Assembly (NCBI GenBank): GCA_019113745.1 | Contig: DXGV01000022.1 | Location: 31,523-95,522 of the forward strand | Reading direction: 5' to 3' | Source of the DNA: Candidatus Blautia intestinavium | Lineage (GTDB): Bacteria; Bacillota; Clostridia; Lachnospirales; Lachnospiraceae | DNA: 64,000 nucleotides | Part shown: positions 16,958 through 26,422 of the stretch, in pieces | How positions within the stretch are numbered: position 1 is the first letter of the stretch | How the letters are laid out: every line of letters begins with the position of its first letter | Notes under the pieces: model-generated | Database searches by the model: none | Told to the model about the DNA's origin: nothing | What the model saw: only the letters and a program-made list of their open reading frames with translations | Made by a program: the position numbers and the translations under genes

Positions 16958-18034
16958 CTATAAAAATTCTTCTCTTCCGTCCGCCCGGAGCTTATCCACG
17001 ATCTCTTTTACACCCTGCGCCTTATCTTTACTGCATACCATAACTACGTCCCCGGCGTCCACAACTACAAGATTCTCTACTCCTTCCAGAACAACCAGCC
17101 TGCCTCCCGAATATATCACGCTGTCTTTTGTATCGACAGCGAGCACATCGCCCACTGTGATATTGCCCTGTTCATCCGGCTCATGAAGCGCCGCCAGCAT
17201 ATCCCAGCTCCCCACGTCGCTCCAGCCAAACTCGCCAGGTACCACCAGAACTCTGCTTTCCAGAGAGGCCGGTTCCATAACTGCATAATCTATCGAAATA
17301 CTGCGGATACCCGGATAAACAGCCTGCAGCACAGCATCTTCTTCCTCTGTATTCATGGCTTGACCGATTTTATCCAGATTCTCATAAATATCCGGCGCGT
17401 AAATACGGAATGCTTCCAGTATAGCGCCTGCTTTCCAGATAAACATCCCGCTGTTCCAGACATATTCCTCCGTTTCCAGATATTTCTTTGCAGTTTCTTC
17501 ATCCGGTTTCTCCTTAAAGGACAACACCTGCTTTGCCGCGGCTTTTTGTTTCCTGTCATACCTGATATATCCGTATCCTGTCGCCGGAAAAGCCGGAGAA
17601 ATACCAATCGTCACTAATTTATTCTGATCCTCCGCCGTTTTTACAGCTTCCTGCAGCGTTCTTGTAAAAGCTGCCGTATCCTTTATGTAAGCGTCGGACG
17701 GCGTGATGATCATTACTCCGTCTCCATGCTTTCTGACGATCTCCATAGCGGCATAACCGATACAGGCCGCCGTGTTTCTTGCAGACGGCTCGGAAAGGAC
17801 ATGCTCCTGCAAAACTTTTCCTTTCGTCGCTTTTTTCATCTGTCCATACTGGTCTTTATTTGTCACTATAAAAATATTCTCATTATCCACCGTATAGGAA
17901 AGCCGTTCAACCGCCTCGTTCACCATCAGATCTCTGCCTGTCAGATTCAGAAGCTGTTTTGGGGTTTTCTTTCTGGATAACGGCCAGAAACGGGTTCCAC
18001 CGCCGCCTGCCATGATTATGCCGTATTTTTTCAT
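16958..18034 (-). CDS. manC: Mannose-1-phosphate guanylyltransferase
   Basis: The 358-residue protein catalyses GTP + mannose-1-phosphate to GDP-mannose. The N-terminal IMAGGGGTRFWPLSR signature and TPKQLL are present, EYVWNSGMFIWK follows at about 190, and FGWSDVGSWD completes the active site. There is no C-terminal cupin, so it is the monofunctional form. GGGAGATG precedes the start. It lies between the phosphomannomutase gene and the fused guanylyltransferase-isomerase, giving a complete GDP-mannose pathway. Confidence 0.92.
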   Translation of the reverse strand: MKKYGIIMAGGGGTRFWPLSRKKTPKQLLNLTGRDLMVNEAVERLSYTVDNENIFIVTNKDQYGQMKKATKGKVLQEHVLSEPSARNTAACIGYAAMEIVRKHGDGVMIITPSDAYIKDTAAFTRTLQEAVKTAEDQNKLVTIGISPAFPATGYGYIRYDRKQKAAAKQVLSFKEKPDEETAKKYLETEEYVWNSGMFIWKAGAILEAFRIYAPDIYENLDKIGQAMNTEEEDAVLQAVYPGIRSISIDYAVMEPASLESRVLVVPGEFGWSDVGSWDMLAALHEPDEQGNITVGDVLAVDTKDSVIYSGGRLVVLEGVENLVVVDAGDVVMVCSKDKAQGVKEIVDKLRADGREEFL

Positions 18035-18068
18035 GTGTTTATCATCTCCCAGGTAGATCTAAAAACGA

Positions 18069-19781
18069 TTATGCATTCGTATTAAAGTCTATGATTTTCT
18101 TCATGGATTGACGCAGGTTTTTCATACGTTTCTCCGCGTCTTTCTGTTCGCTGCCCCTGACACTGTAATATATTTTAATTTTCGGTTCCGTGCCGGAAGG
18201 ACGTACCGCCGCCCAGGAGCCGTCTTTTAATATAAACTTCAGCACATTTTCCAGCGGCAGAAAACCAAATCCAGGTTCCGCTTCAACCGGATTGCTGTAA
18301 TCTATCATCCGGTCCATATCCGCATCAAAAGGAGTTTTTCCTCCTCGCAGCTCATTCATAATAGCGGTAATTTTTTCGGCTCCGTCTTTTCCCTTCAGGG
18401 TATAGCTGTCCAGAGCTTCCTGATAATACCCGTATTGTCTGTAAATATCGTCCAGTCTGTCCAGCAACGTCTTACCCTCCGCCTTTGCTTCCGCCGCCAT
18501 TTCACAGATCAGAAGAGAGCTTACTACAGCATCCTTATCGCGGGCATGGGTTCCTGCCAGATATCCGTAAGATTCTTCATAGCCCAGAACAAAATCATAA
18601 TCCTGTTCCGTATTTCCATTTTTCTTCGCCTGTTCAAACTGCGTGATCTTTTCACCGATGTATTTGAATCCTGTCAGAGTAGAAAAAACCGACAGATTTT
18701 TTCCACGGGCAATCTCAGCTCCCAAATCCGACGTCACAATCGTCTTGATCACTGCCGGCCGCTTCCAGACAGACATATCTGTATGATCTAAGACAAACTT
18801 CATCAGAAGAGCCCCCACCTGATTTCCCGTAAGCAGATGATACGTTCCATCCGCCGCCTTTACCGCGACGCCAACCCGGTCGCAATCCGGATCTGTTCCC
18901 AGAACGATATCGCTGTCCAGATTTTCCGCCTTACTGATCCCTTCTTCCAGCGCCCGGGAATCCTCCGGATTTGGTGAAATAACAGTAGGAAAACCTCCGT
19001 CTGCCACAGCCTGCTCTTCCACTATAGCCACCTGTGAAAATCCGTCCATACCCAGTACCTTCCGCACCGGAATATTTCCTGTTCCGTGAAGAGGCGTATA
19101 TACGATCTTCAGCTTCTTTTTCGCTCCGCTTTCTTTATACCGGCTCTGCTTTATCACAGACAGAGCAAAATCGTCTGTCACATCAACCATAGAAATAAGA
19201 GACGCGTTACCCATAAACTGAATTATACGGTAATCCGTAATCTGATCTATATAACTGATCACCTGCTTCGCCTGGGACGGAACAAGCTGACAGCCAAATT
19301 CATCATAAACCTTATATCCGTTATATTCTTTTGGATTGTGGCTGGCTGTGATCACGATACCCGCTGCCGCATGTAAAAAACGTACTGCAAAACTAAGCTG
19401 CGGGGTGGGGCAGGGAGTTTCATGTAAATATACATGAATCCCCATACCGCTCAGAATATCCGCTGCTGTGCGGGCGAAAAGGTCACTGTTATACCGGGTA
19501 TCATAAGCAATTACAACTCCGCGTTTCCTGCTGTCTTCTTCACCGTAAGTATCTGTAAGATACTTACCCAAACCTGCCGTGGCTTTTCCTACTGTGTATC
19601 GGTTCATACGGTTTGTTCCCGCGCCCATAACGCCGCGCAGACCTCCTGTCCCAAAACGCAGATCACGGTAAAAACGATCCTCTATCTCTTTTTCGTCTGT
19701 AATAGCCGCCAACTCTTTTCTCGTACCTTCGTCAAAAAAAGTATCCGTCGTCCACTCTTCATATTTTTTTCTGTAATCCAT
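18069..19781 (-). CDS. Phosphoglucomutase / phosphomannomutase
   Basis: The protein has about 570 residues from MDYRKKYEEW. It has the four domains of the alpha-D-phosphohexomutase family: the phosphoserine loop TASHNPKEYNGYKV (about 140), the magnesium loop GTDPDCDRVGV, the sugar-specificity stretch GYEESYGYL and the phosphate-binding RPSGTEPKIKIYY near the C terminus. Length fits the PgcA-type Firmicute enzyme. In this operon it probably supplies mannose-1-phosphate, though glucose-1-phosphate is possible. The track start at 19802 is seven codons upstream; I prefer the ATG with GGAG upstream of it. Confidence 0.9.
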   Translation of the reverse strand: MDYRKKYEEWTTDTFFDEGTRKELAAITDEKEIEDRFYRDLRFGTGGLRGVMGAGTNRMNRYTVGKATAGLGKYLTDTYGEEDSRKRGVVIAYDTRYNSDLFARTAADILSGMGIHVYLHETPCPTPQLSFAVRFLHAAAGIVITASHNPKEYNGYKVYDEFGCQLVPSQAKQVISYIDQITDYRIIQFMGNASLISMVDVTDDFALSVIKQSRYKESGAKKKLKIVYTPLHGTGNIPVRKVLGMDGFSQVAIVEEQAVADGGFPTVISPNPEDSRALEEGISKAENLDSDIVLGTDPDCDRVGVAVKAADGTYHLLTGNQVGALLMKFVLDHTDMSVWKRPAVIKTIVTSDLGAEIARGKNLSVFSTLTGFKYIGEKITQFEQAKKNGNTEQDYDFVLGYEESYGYLAGTHARDKDAVVSSLLICEMAAEAKAEGKTLLDRLDDIYRQYGYYQEALDSYTLKGKDGAEKITAIMNELRGGKTPFDADMDRMIDYSNPVEAEPGFGFLPLENVLKFILKDGSWAAVRPSGTEPKIKIYYSVRGSEQKDAEKRMKNLRQSMKKIIDFNTNA

Positions 19782-19822
19782 ACTTCTTTGGTTCTCCTGC
19801 ATACCTTGCCAAAATATCCCGG

Positions 19823-21019
19823 TCAGTCAAATTTCCCCTCAAAAAATTTTTCATATCCATCCAGCAAGACCCGGCTTGTATGTTCCCAGCTCAGTTCTGT
19901 TCTGATCCGGTTTCGTCCATACTCTCCCATTTTCTTACGTCTTTCAGGGTCTTTCAGCAATTCTATGATTTTTTCAGCCATATCGACTGCATCGTTATTT
20001 TTTGCATACAGAGACGCTTCTCCTGCCGAATATCTCCCTTCCGTCATATCGAACTGTACGATAGATTTCCCAAGAGCCATATATTCCAGAATTTTATTCA
20101 TGGTACTTTTATCGTTCATACTGTTCCATTTATCACTGTTCACACATACGTCTGCAGTATTCATGTATTCCAGCATCTGTGGATCCGGAATACGTCCTGT
20201 AAATTCCACACAGTCGTCAAGCCCCATCTCTTTCGCTTTCTTCTTCAGGGCTTCCAGATGCGGGCCGCCCCCTACGATTCCCCAGAACACATTATTTTCG
20301 TGTTCTTTAATATACTGCGCAGCCTCCAGAAGATACTCCACGCCTTCCTGCTGTCCGATCACTCCCAGATATCCTACCATATAACGATATCCCCGTTTTA
20401 GGTTTTCCCGGGGGGGCATAATCTTCATGCGTTCCAGTCTCGGACCGCTTCTGAGAACCAGCACTTTGCGGGGATCCATTCCTCCCCTTTCTACCGCGAT
20501 TTTTTTATAGCTTTCATTTGTCACAAAGGCAAATGCGCAATGCCTGTAAGTCTGCCGTTCCAGCCATATCTGGCTGAAATAAAGGAGTCTCTTCGTCTGT
20601 CCGAATTTTGCCTCAAATAATTCCGGGCAGATGTCATGATGGTCAAATACATATTTCACACCATATTTTTTAAATTTCCTCGCCACCATATAAATATCGT
20701 CCGGCGGGTTGCATCCATGAATGACGTCAAATCCAATCTCTTTATAGATCTTTTTCGCCAGCCGGATTTCTTCTTTCAGAGCAGAAAAATATTCCCGCAG
20801 ATATCCCAGCGCGCCGTTTCCCTCTTCCGGAAGACTGTGCCGGAAAATATGTACTCCCTGCAGGTATTCTTCTTCTTTTGTATATCCCTTTCCCTTAGGA
20901 CAGATCACAGAAACAACATATCCGTGATCCGCCAGTGTAACAGCTTCCTGCCATACCCTGGTATCAAAAGGTACCGGAAGATTTTCTACAATGATCAAAA
21001 TTTTCTTTCTTTCTGCCAT
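19823..21019 (-). CDS. Glycosyltransferase, GT4 family
   Basis: The protein has about 398 residues from MAERKKILIIVENLP at 21019, with GGAGG 13 bases upstream; a TTG start at 21043 is also open. The N-terminal domain has PVPFDTRVWQEA, and the C-terminal GT-B domain has YMVGYLGVIGQQEGVEYLL and LEYMALGKSIVQFD at the donor site. The N-terminal DTRVW pattern occurs in mannosyl/fucosyl-type GT4 enzymes of Firmicute EPS loci, but the sugar cannot be named. Confidence 0.88.
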   Translation of the reverse strand: MAERKKILIIVENLPVPFDTRVWQEAVTLADHGYVVSVICPKGKGYTKEEEYLQGVHIFRHSLPEEGNGALGYLREYFSALKEEIRLAKKIYKEIGFDVIHGCNPPDDIYMVARKFKKYGVKYVFDHHDICPELFEAKFGQTKRLLYFSQIWLERQTYRHCAFAFVTNESYKKIAVERGGMDPRKVLVLRSGPRLERMKIMPPRENLKRGYRYMVGYLGVIGQQEGVEYLLEAAQYIKEHENNVFWGIVGGGPHLEALKKKAKEMGLDDCVEFTGRIPDPQMLEYMNTADVCVNSDKWNSMNDKSTMNKILEYMALGKSIVQFDMTEGRYSAGEASLYAKNNDAVDMAEKIIELLKDPERRKKMGEYGRNRIRTELSWEHTSRVLLDGYEKFFEGKFD

Positions 21020-21050
21020 ACCGTATGCTGTCCTCCATAACAATCCATTT

Positions 21051-21734
21051 TCATTGCCTGAGCTTTTTGTTCCTTTTCACTTTCAAATAAACGGCCGACA
21101 GTAAAGCGCCTGCCGCCGCACCCAGTGTATTTGCCAGAATATCGTCAATATCGCACAGACCTGAGTGGAATAAAAGCTGTCCTGTCTCGATCAGGACGGA
21201 CAGAAGCATACCAAACGACGCTCCGGCTACAAACTTCTTTTCTGTATTTTCTGTGATAAAAGGAAAAACAATACCAAGTGGAATAAACATAACAAAATTG
21301 GAAAATGTATGACTGAATGTACTGATATTATTTGACTGTGCAGACGAATTGAGCCAGTTAAAAACATGCATCTGTATTCTATGCTCCGCCCCGCTTTCAC
21401 GGGTGATCAGCGTAAGATAAAGTATGGCCAATATATATGCCAGTAGCGTCAAAAAAGGTCCCCACTGTATCTTATGCCGCTTCCCGGTTGATTGATATCC
21501 TTTCCATATCCAGTATGCCAGAGAATAGACCAGACAGACCGCATAGAGCAGGAGACCCGACTGACCGAAGTATTTTCCAATCAAAATAATTATGCCGGCC
21601 GCACATCCATAAATCAGCAAAACAACAAGAGCCAATGTCGACAGAGAAGTTCTGCTGTCTAATCTTGAGGCTGCCAGCACAAAACAAATAAAATACCCAG
21701 CAACAATCAGCAAAATAATCAAAAACAGATTCAT
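21051..21734 (-). CDS. VanZ-like membrane protein
   Basis: The 227-residue protein has about seven membrane segments. The C-terminal half has the VanZ-like pattern: FSNFVMFIPLGIVFPF, SVLIETGQLLF and CDIDDILANTLGA. VanZ-like proteins occur widely in Firmicute envelope loci and are not resistance genes by themselves; their biochemical role is poorly defined. It lies between the polymerase and a glycosyltransferase and starts after AGGACGAGG. Confidence 0.82.
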   Translation of the reverse strand: MNLFLIILLIVAGYFICFVLAASRLDSRTSLSTLALVVLLIYGCAAGIIILIGKYFGQSGLLLYAVCLVYSLAYWIWKGYQSTGKRHKIQWGPFLTLLAYILAILYLTLITRESGAEHRIQMHVFNWLNSSAQSNNISTFSHTFSNFVMFIPLGIVFPFITENTEKKFVAGASFGMLLSVLIETGQLLFHSGLCDIDDILANTLGAAAGALLSAVYLKVKRNKKLRQ

Positions 21735-21751
21735 AATATCCTCGTCCTATT

Positions 21752-23032
21752 TTAATTTTCTATTCGTTTTCTGTTCTCATCCGTATCCTGAATAGAGGAC
21801 AAACGGCATCCAAGAGCTATCACCAATAAAAATCCCATCATTTTATAATCGTAGTTACCGCCCAGGCATCTCTCCGTAAATCCATTCAGCATCAGATAAG
21901 TCAGAATAAGTACACAAAAAATATATTGTTCTTCCGAAAATATCTGCAATTTTTTCATTGAAAACAAAACCATGGCAAAAAGCAGAGCAATCCCGATCAG
22001 ACCGCTGTTTGCCCAGATTTCCAGCAGCATATTATGGGCTCCCGACGTAATACTTCCCAAAAACGATCCTTCTTCAAACGGCGCCCGCACCAGGGCGACT
22101 GCGTTTTCATCCCGCCAGAACATACCGTAACCAAAGCCTGTAAAGGTATTATGCCGTGTCAGAACAGTGATCATCTGATTCCACAGAGGAATTCTTCCTG
22201 TTAATGTGGCGTCTTTTCCCAGGAGTTCAAAAATCCATTCAAATGCCGGCATCAGAGTCAGGGTTAAAAACAGAAACAAAATATTACCGGCTATATAAAT
22301 CCATCCCATGGGAATGCGGATATATTTTACAAAAAGAAATAGTATAAGGACACATACTGTACAGACCAGCGCTCCCGTTGCCTGACACATCAAAAGCAGC
22401 GCTATCTGGATAGCTTCGATCACCAGCCACCCAAAATATATTTTTCTTTCATGCGCTCTCTGCCGTATTAGAAATCCAATTATAATGATTCCGAACGCCA
22501 GCTCGGAGGCACAGGTATTTTTTGTGCCGTACAGACCTATAAACGGCTCTGTAAAAGGCGTCCCGCCTGAAAATGCGAATCTGAAATATTGTAAGGTAAA
22601 AAAGAGCGTAACAATAAGAAAAATCGTCTGAGCCGTACATATTAGTTCTATCATACGCTCAAATTCAAACTGTTCCTGCAGCCAGATTACAAAAAAGATC
22701 GTCACGGTAAGTCTTGTACAGGTGATAAACTCCAGATCTTTGTATTCCGCCACCCACATGGATTCCACAAAGATCACGGCGGCAAAAAGATACATGACTG
22801 TATATTTGCGGTCCAGATTGATAATCTGAACGTCCAGCCAGCTATTTCCGCTGGAAAGGAGCATGGCCAGGATTTGCGCAATAAAAACGGCATAAGCCAT
22901 CACAGTCTCAACCTGCTCTCCATATACCAGCGCATAGTTTCCGGGAAATCCCAGAGAAATCAAAAAGGCAAAAACCACAAGTAATTCAACTTTAAAACTA
23001 TTTCTTTTTGCATTACTTATTGTTCCTGCCAT
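21752..23032 (-). CDS. Wzy-like polysaccharide polymerase / O-antigen ligase family
   Basis: The 426-residue protein has about ten membrane segments. A large loop between late helices contains GRIPLWNQMITVL, FGYGMFWRDENAV and SGAHNMLLEIWANSGLIG, the typical Wzy_C/O-antigen ligase region. It should join flipped repeat units into the polymer outside the membrane. It follows the Wzz/Wzc-like chain-length protein, giving the ordinary Wzx/Wzy pathway layout. AGGAG precedes the ATG. Confidence 0.86.
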   Translation of the reverse strand: MAGTISNAKRNSFKVELLVVFAFLISLGFPGNYALVYGEQVETVMAYAVFIAQILAMLLSSGNSWLDVQIINLDRKYTVMYLFAAVIFVESMWVAEYKDLEFITCTRLTVTIFFVIWLQEQFEFERMIELICTAQTIFLIVTLFFTLQYFRFAFSGGTPFTEPFIGLYGTKNTCASELAFGIIIIGFLIRQRAHERKIYFGWLVIEAIQIALLLMCQATGALVCTVCVLILFLFVKYIRIPMGWIYIAGNILFLFLTLTLMPAFEWIFELLGKDATLTGRIPLWNQMITVLTRHNTFTGFGYGMFWRDENAVALVRAPFEEGSFLGSITSGAHNMLLEIWANSGLIGIALLFAMVLFSMKKLQIFSEEQYIFCVLILTYLMLNGFTERCLGGNYDYKMMGFLLVIALGCRLSSIQDTDENRKRIEN

Positions 23033-23078
23033 TTTGATGCTCCTAATCTTTTATTTATTATTTTTGTTGTCTGACGTC

Positions 23079-24716
23079 TTACTTTCTTTTATCATTTGCG
23101 TCTGTGTCCTGATTGCTTTCCTCCTGGAACAGAAAATCTACAAACTCGCCGCTGGAAGTAACCTCCCGCTTTTTCTCCGTTGGTTTTTCTTCTACATCCG
23201 CCGCAAATCCTGCAACAAGAGAATTGTCTGAATCTCCATTCTTTATGCCAAAGCTGTTTTCATCCCCGGCCTTTCCCATTTTTACGAGAGGATCGCCGAT
23301 CGTATTCAGCTTGACTTCAGCTTTTTTGATATTTTCTCTCTCTTTTACAGGGTTCTTAACGCCTTTTTTACTTACTTTTATACCGTTCACCACACAGCCA
23401 AGAAGCTGGACTCCCGACTTTTCCACTCTCTCCAGGGCGTCCTTGATCTCCTGCAAAGTAGCGTTATCATAGCGGACTACAAACAGCGCCGCGGACGCGA
23501 TCTGATTCAGGCTCATGGGATCTGCCGTCAGACCCACAGGGGCCGTATCCATCAGAACGTAGTCGTACCCTTCCGCGATCTTCCTGATCACCTGGAAAAG
23601 ATTGCTGTCAAGCGGTATTGCGCTTCTCTCCAGGATCGTAGGTATGATATCCAGATAACCTGTCAGAGATATAATAGCTTCCTCCTTCGTGATATCGCCT
23701 GTATAAAATGCGTTCAGAGAATGTTCATAATCCACACGCTTCAGGAACATACCTCCAAGATTTGGATTCTTCATATCCAGATCCACCAGGAGGACTTTCT
23801 TTTCCAGATCGGACAACTGTACTGCCAGATTTGCAAGAATGCTGGTTTTCCCTTCATCTTTTAAAGTGGAAGTGATGTAAATAATATGCGGGCCGGGTTT
23901 CCGCAGATGATTCTGTATGATATGGGCGGCAGAGGAGAAGCTTTCTCTTACCTCTGTCCCGATCCCGTCGTCTACAAGAATAGAATCCTTCTTTTCAAAG
24001 TAGGCTTTGTCATCTGCTATCTCACAGAGTACCTCCAGACCGTACTCACTCTCAATTTCCTCCACATTCAGCAAAGTCGGGCGCATGATCAGTTCAAGAA
24101 GGATGATTCCCAGGCTGAGCCCGAAGCCAAGCAATGCCAGATATCCCCAGAGTACCACATTGACGCTTCCTCCAATCAGATATTTTGCGCTGGGCGGGTT
24201 GATCACCGCCGTATTTCCGATATTCAGCGTCTCCTTTAACACCGCCGGCGCCTCATTATTGAGCGCCGTAAGGATATTGATTCCCTCATCCGCGCTTCTC
24301 CAGTACAGCGACATTTCGATGATCTGTGTTTCCTCATATGGAGTCAGCGTCAGATTATCCGCGATATCTTTCGTGGTAACTCCAAGAAGTCCCAGAGAAT
24401 CGATGATCTCATCCAGCATTTTATCGCTTTTCAGGACATAGGAAACTGTATCTGCCAGGTCCGTCGCCATATCAATATCATTAATACTGGGAAAGTCATA
24501 TCCTGAGGTAAACAGTCCGTTGTCTGTCTGCGTATTCACAGAAAACGCGCTTGTAACAAGGTATTCCTTGCTCATTTCTCCCTGCAGATAGGAAATCCCT
24601 GAAAGTACCATGCCTACAAGAAGACCTGCCACCGTCATACCAATGATCAGAAGACGATGTTTGATTATTCCATATAAGATATCTGCAATTCTGATATGAA
24701 TCCCGTTATTTCTCAC
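23079..24716 (-). CDS. Wzz/Wzc-like chain-length regulator and BY-kinase-type ATPase, fused
   Basis: This 545-residue protein joins an N-terminal Wzz part (membrane helix ~18-40, an external region, a second helix ~190-215) to a cytoplasmic ATPase. The ATPase has Walker A TSTLKDEGKTSI (about 285), Walker A' VLLVDLDMKNP and Walker B YVLMDTAP. Firmicutes usually split these functions into CapA and CapB; fusion is the Gram-negative Wzc style. The C-terminal tail of about 100 residues contains no tyrosine, so the usual autophosphorylated tyrosine cluster is missing. It overlaps the SpaA-type gene by four bases. Confidence 0.87.
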   Translation of the reverse strand: MRNNGIHIRIADILYGIIKHRLLIIGMTVAGLLVGMVLSGISYLQGEMSKEYLVTSAFSVNTQTDNGLFTSGYDFPSINDIDMATDLADTVSYVLKSDKMLDEIIDSLGLLGVTTKDIADNLTLTPYEETQIIEMSLYWRSADEGINILTALNNEAPAVLKETLNIGNTAVINPPSAKYLIGGSVNVVLWGYLALLGFGLSLGIILLELIMRPTLLNVEEIESEYGLEVLCEIADDKAYFEKKDSILVDDGIGTEVRESFSSAAHIIQNHLRKPGPHIIYITSTLKDEGKTSILANLAVQLSDLEKKVLLVDLDMKNPNLGGMFLKRVDYEHSLNAFYTGDITKEEAIISLTGYLDIIPTILERSAIPLDSNLFQVIRKIAEGYDYVLMDTAPVGLTADPMSLNQIASAALFVVRYDNATLQEIKDALERVEKSGVQLLGCVVNGIKVSKKGVKNPVKERENIKKAEVKLNTIGDPLVKMGKAGDENSFGIKNGDSDNSLVAGFAADVEEKPTEKKREVTSSGEFVDFLFQEESNQDTDANDKRK

Positions 24717-26422
24717 GACTTATTTCCTTTCCTGACCTTTTTTCTTATGATTACGGCAACTGCGGATATGGCCAGTATAACTGCGCCGCATCCCACAATA
24801 ATCACAATGATATTCTGCATTGTCCAGACAGAAACAGAAAATTCCTGCAGTGCCTCGTCCTCAGAAAAGTCAAATTCATATTTCTTTTCTTCATCCCCCT
24901 TCAGCAGAACGTAGTATCCGCCCTCTGGAAGATCTTCAAAAGTAGTATCCGTACCGTTTGTCGTCCATGTCTGGATCAGGCTGCCGTCCTCGCTGTATAA
25001 GGACAGGCTGTAGTCTGAAACAGGCTTTCCTAAAAGTTTATCTGTTACATTGATGTTGACGCGCGGGATATAATTTGTAAACTCAAACGATGCTTTCGCT
25101 TCGCCGTCGATGCGTCCGTCCTCCGTTACAGTGATCTCCACAGGCGTATCGTCAAATCTGTAATCGTCAGGCGCTCCGACCTGCTGCAGTTTATAGGTTC
25201 TGTTTTTCTCAAGATCTGTAAAGACAAGTTCTCCGTTCTCATCTGTTTCCGCCTCCTGATTAAGCTCCGGATAATTGTCGCAGCTGAGAAGAAATTCTGC
25301 CCCTTCCAGTCTCTGGCTTGTATACACCTCGTCCGACAGAGTCAGCTCTATTTTTGTTTTTTCACAGGAAAATTTCACAGCCGCCGGCGTACTTCCGTCT
25401 TTCTCTTCCACTGTTCTCTCCGCCGTGTCTTCTATGCTGGCGTAATACTTCGGTATCTCGTCCTGGGAAATAATATAACTGCCCAGGTACAGTTCCTTAC
25501 TCTGGCCCTGCCCGTCTTCGTCCATCACGATTGTATCTGCCGTCTCATCTTTCGCATAACGCAGGGTTTCGTCTGAGGTGATGATATCCTCCGCTGCGGT
25601 AACTTTAAAAGTACCGTCAGAAACCGGTTCCTGTGTTTCCGCGTCTGTCAGCTCGACAGGAATAATATTTTTCACCGGGGAAATCGCGATGGAAACCACA
25701 TAGGGATCCGGCCAGTCGTATACGTCGTCGATTTCAAAGTTCACGGCTTCCGCCAGATCGTATCCTTCCACTTCGGATATCTGTTTAAAATAGTAATTTC
25801 CCTCGTCGATTTTCTCCGGAAGGTAGAATACGCCCGCTTCTGTAGTCGCGTAATTCCTGTATTCTGTTTTTTCCGGATAATATGTATTCAGGAAACGGAG
25901 GGAACCGCCGTCGTCCCCGCCTTCTTCTTCGTACAATTCAAAGGTAATGCCTGCCTGACGGATAGCGCGTCCGGTCTCTTCGTCTACTACCGTGGCATAG
26001 ACGGCGGCTTTTCCCCACTCGTCGCCGCTGGTAGGAGGATAAGGGAATTCATAGTCTCCGCCGTAGTCGTCGCCGCCTCCGCCGCCACCTCCGCCGGATA
26101 CGATATCCTCTTCCTCCTCGTACTCTTCTTCACCGTCGCCTCCGCCGCCGGCGCCGTCCCAGTCATCGTCGCCGTCATCAGAATCGCCCCCGAGATCATG
26201 GGCATGATCATCGATCGTATTTCCCAGTTGATTATCTACCGTATAGCCGTTTCCCTCTTCCGCATCTGGCAGAGTATCTTCTGGTATCTGCATTAAATAT
26301 AAGATCAAAAGGAGGATGATCAATACCAGTACGAGCACGAGACCTGTCATCATATCTGTGTTTGATTGCCAGTAATTGATCTCCGAATGGTTTTTTTTGT
26401 TTCTTTTCATTCTTCTCTCCAA
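24713..26422 (-). CDS. MotB/ExbD-like membrane helix fused to a SpaA/Cna-B stalk, double-anchored
   Basis: The 569-residue protein starts with a basic tail and YWQSNTDMMTGLVLVLVL, the pattern of a MotB/ExbD/OmpA-type proton-channel partner with the ion-carrying Asp at residue 23 at the foot of a single helix. An acidic, Gly/Asp-rich linker (about 50-130) follows, then about four Cna-B/SpaA-like beta domains (about 135-530) with motifs such as TGRAIRQAGITFEL and RLEGAEFLL. A second helix (about 535-560) and basic tail follow, with no LPXTG. The peptidoglycan-binding OmpA domain of MotB is absent. Its 5' end overlaps the MotA-EAL gene by 16 bases, so the two are probably one complex. Confidence 0.75.
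   Translation of the reverse strand: MERRMKRNKKNHSEINYWQSNTDMMTGLVLVLVLIILLLILYLMQIPEDTLPDAEEGNGYTVDNQLGNTIDDHAHDLGGDSDDGDDDWDGAGGGGDGEEEYEEEEDIVSGGGGGGGGDDYGGDYEFPYPPTSGDEWGKAAVYATVVDEETGRAIRQAGITFELYEEEGGDDGGSLRFLNTYYPEKTEYRNYATTEAGVFYLPEKIDEGNYYFKQISEVEGYDLAEAVNFEIDDVYDWPDPYVVSIAISPVKNIIPVELTDAETQEPVSDGTFKVTAAEDIITSDETLRYAKDETADTIVMDEDGQGQSKELYLGSYIISQDEIPKYYASIEDTAERTVEEKDGSTPAAVKFSCEKTKIELTLSDEVYTSQRLEGAEFLLSCDNYPELNQEAETDENGELVFTDLEKNRTYKLQQVGAPDDYRFDDTPVEITVTEDGRIDGEAKASFEFTNYIPRVNINVTDKLLGKPVSDYSLSLYSEDGSLIQTWTTNGTDTTFEDLPEGGYYVLLKGDEEKKYEFDFSEDEALQEFSVSVWTMQNIIVIIVGCGAVILAISAVAVIIRKKVRKGNKS

Noticed and set aside
21051-21734. Glycopeptide (teicoplanin) resistance by VanZ
   Set aside because: VanZ-like proteins are widespread in envelope loci and no van ligase genes are present.
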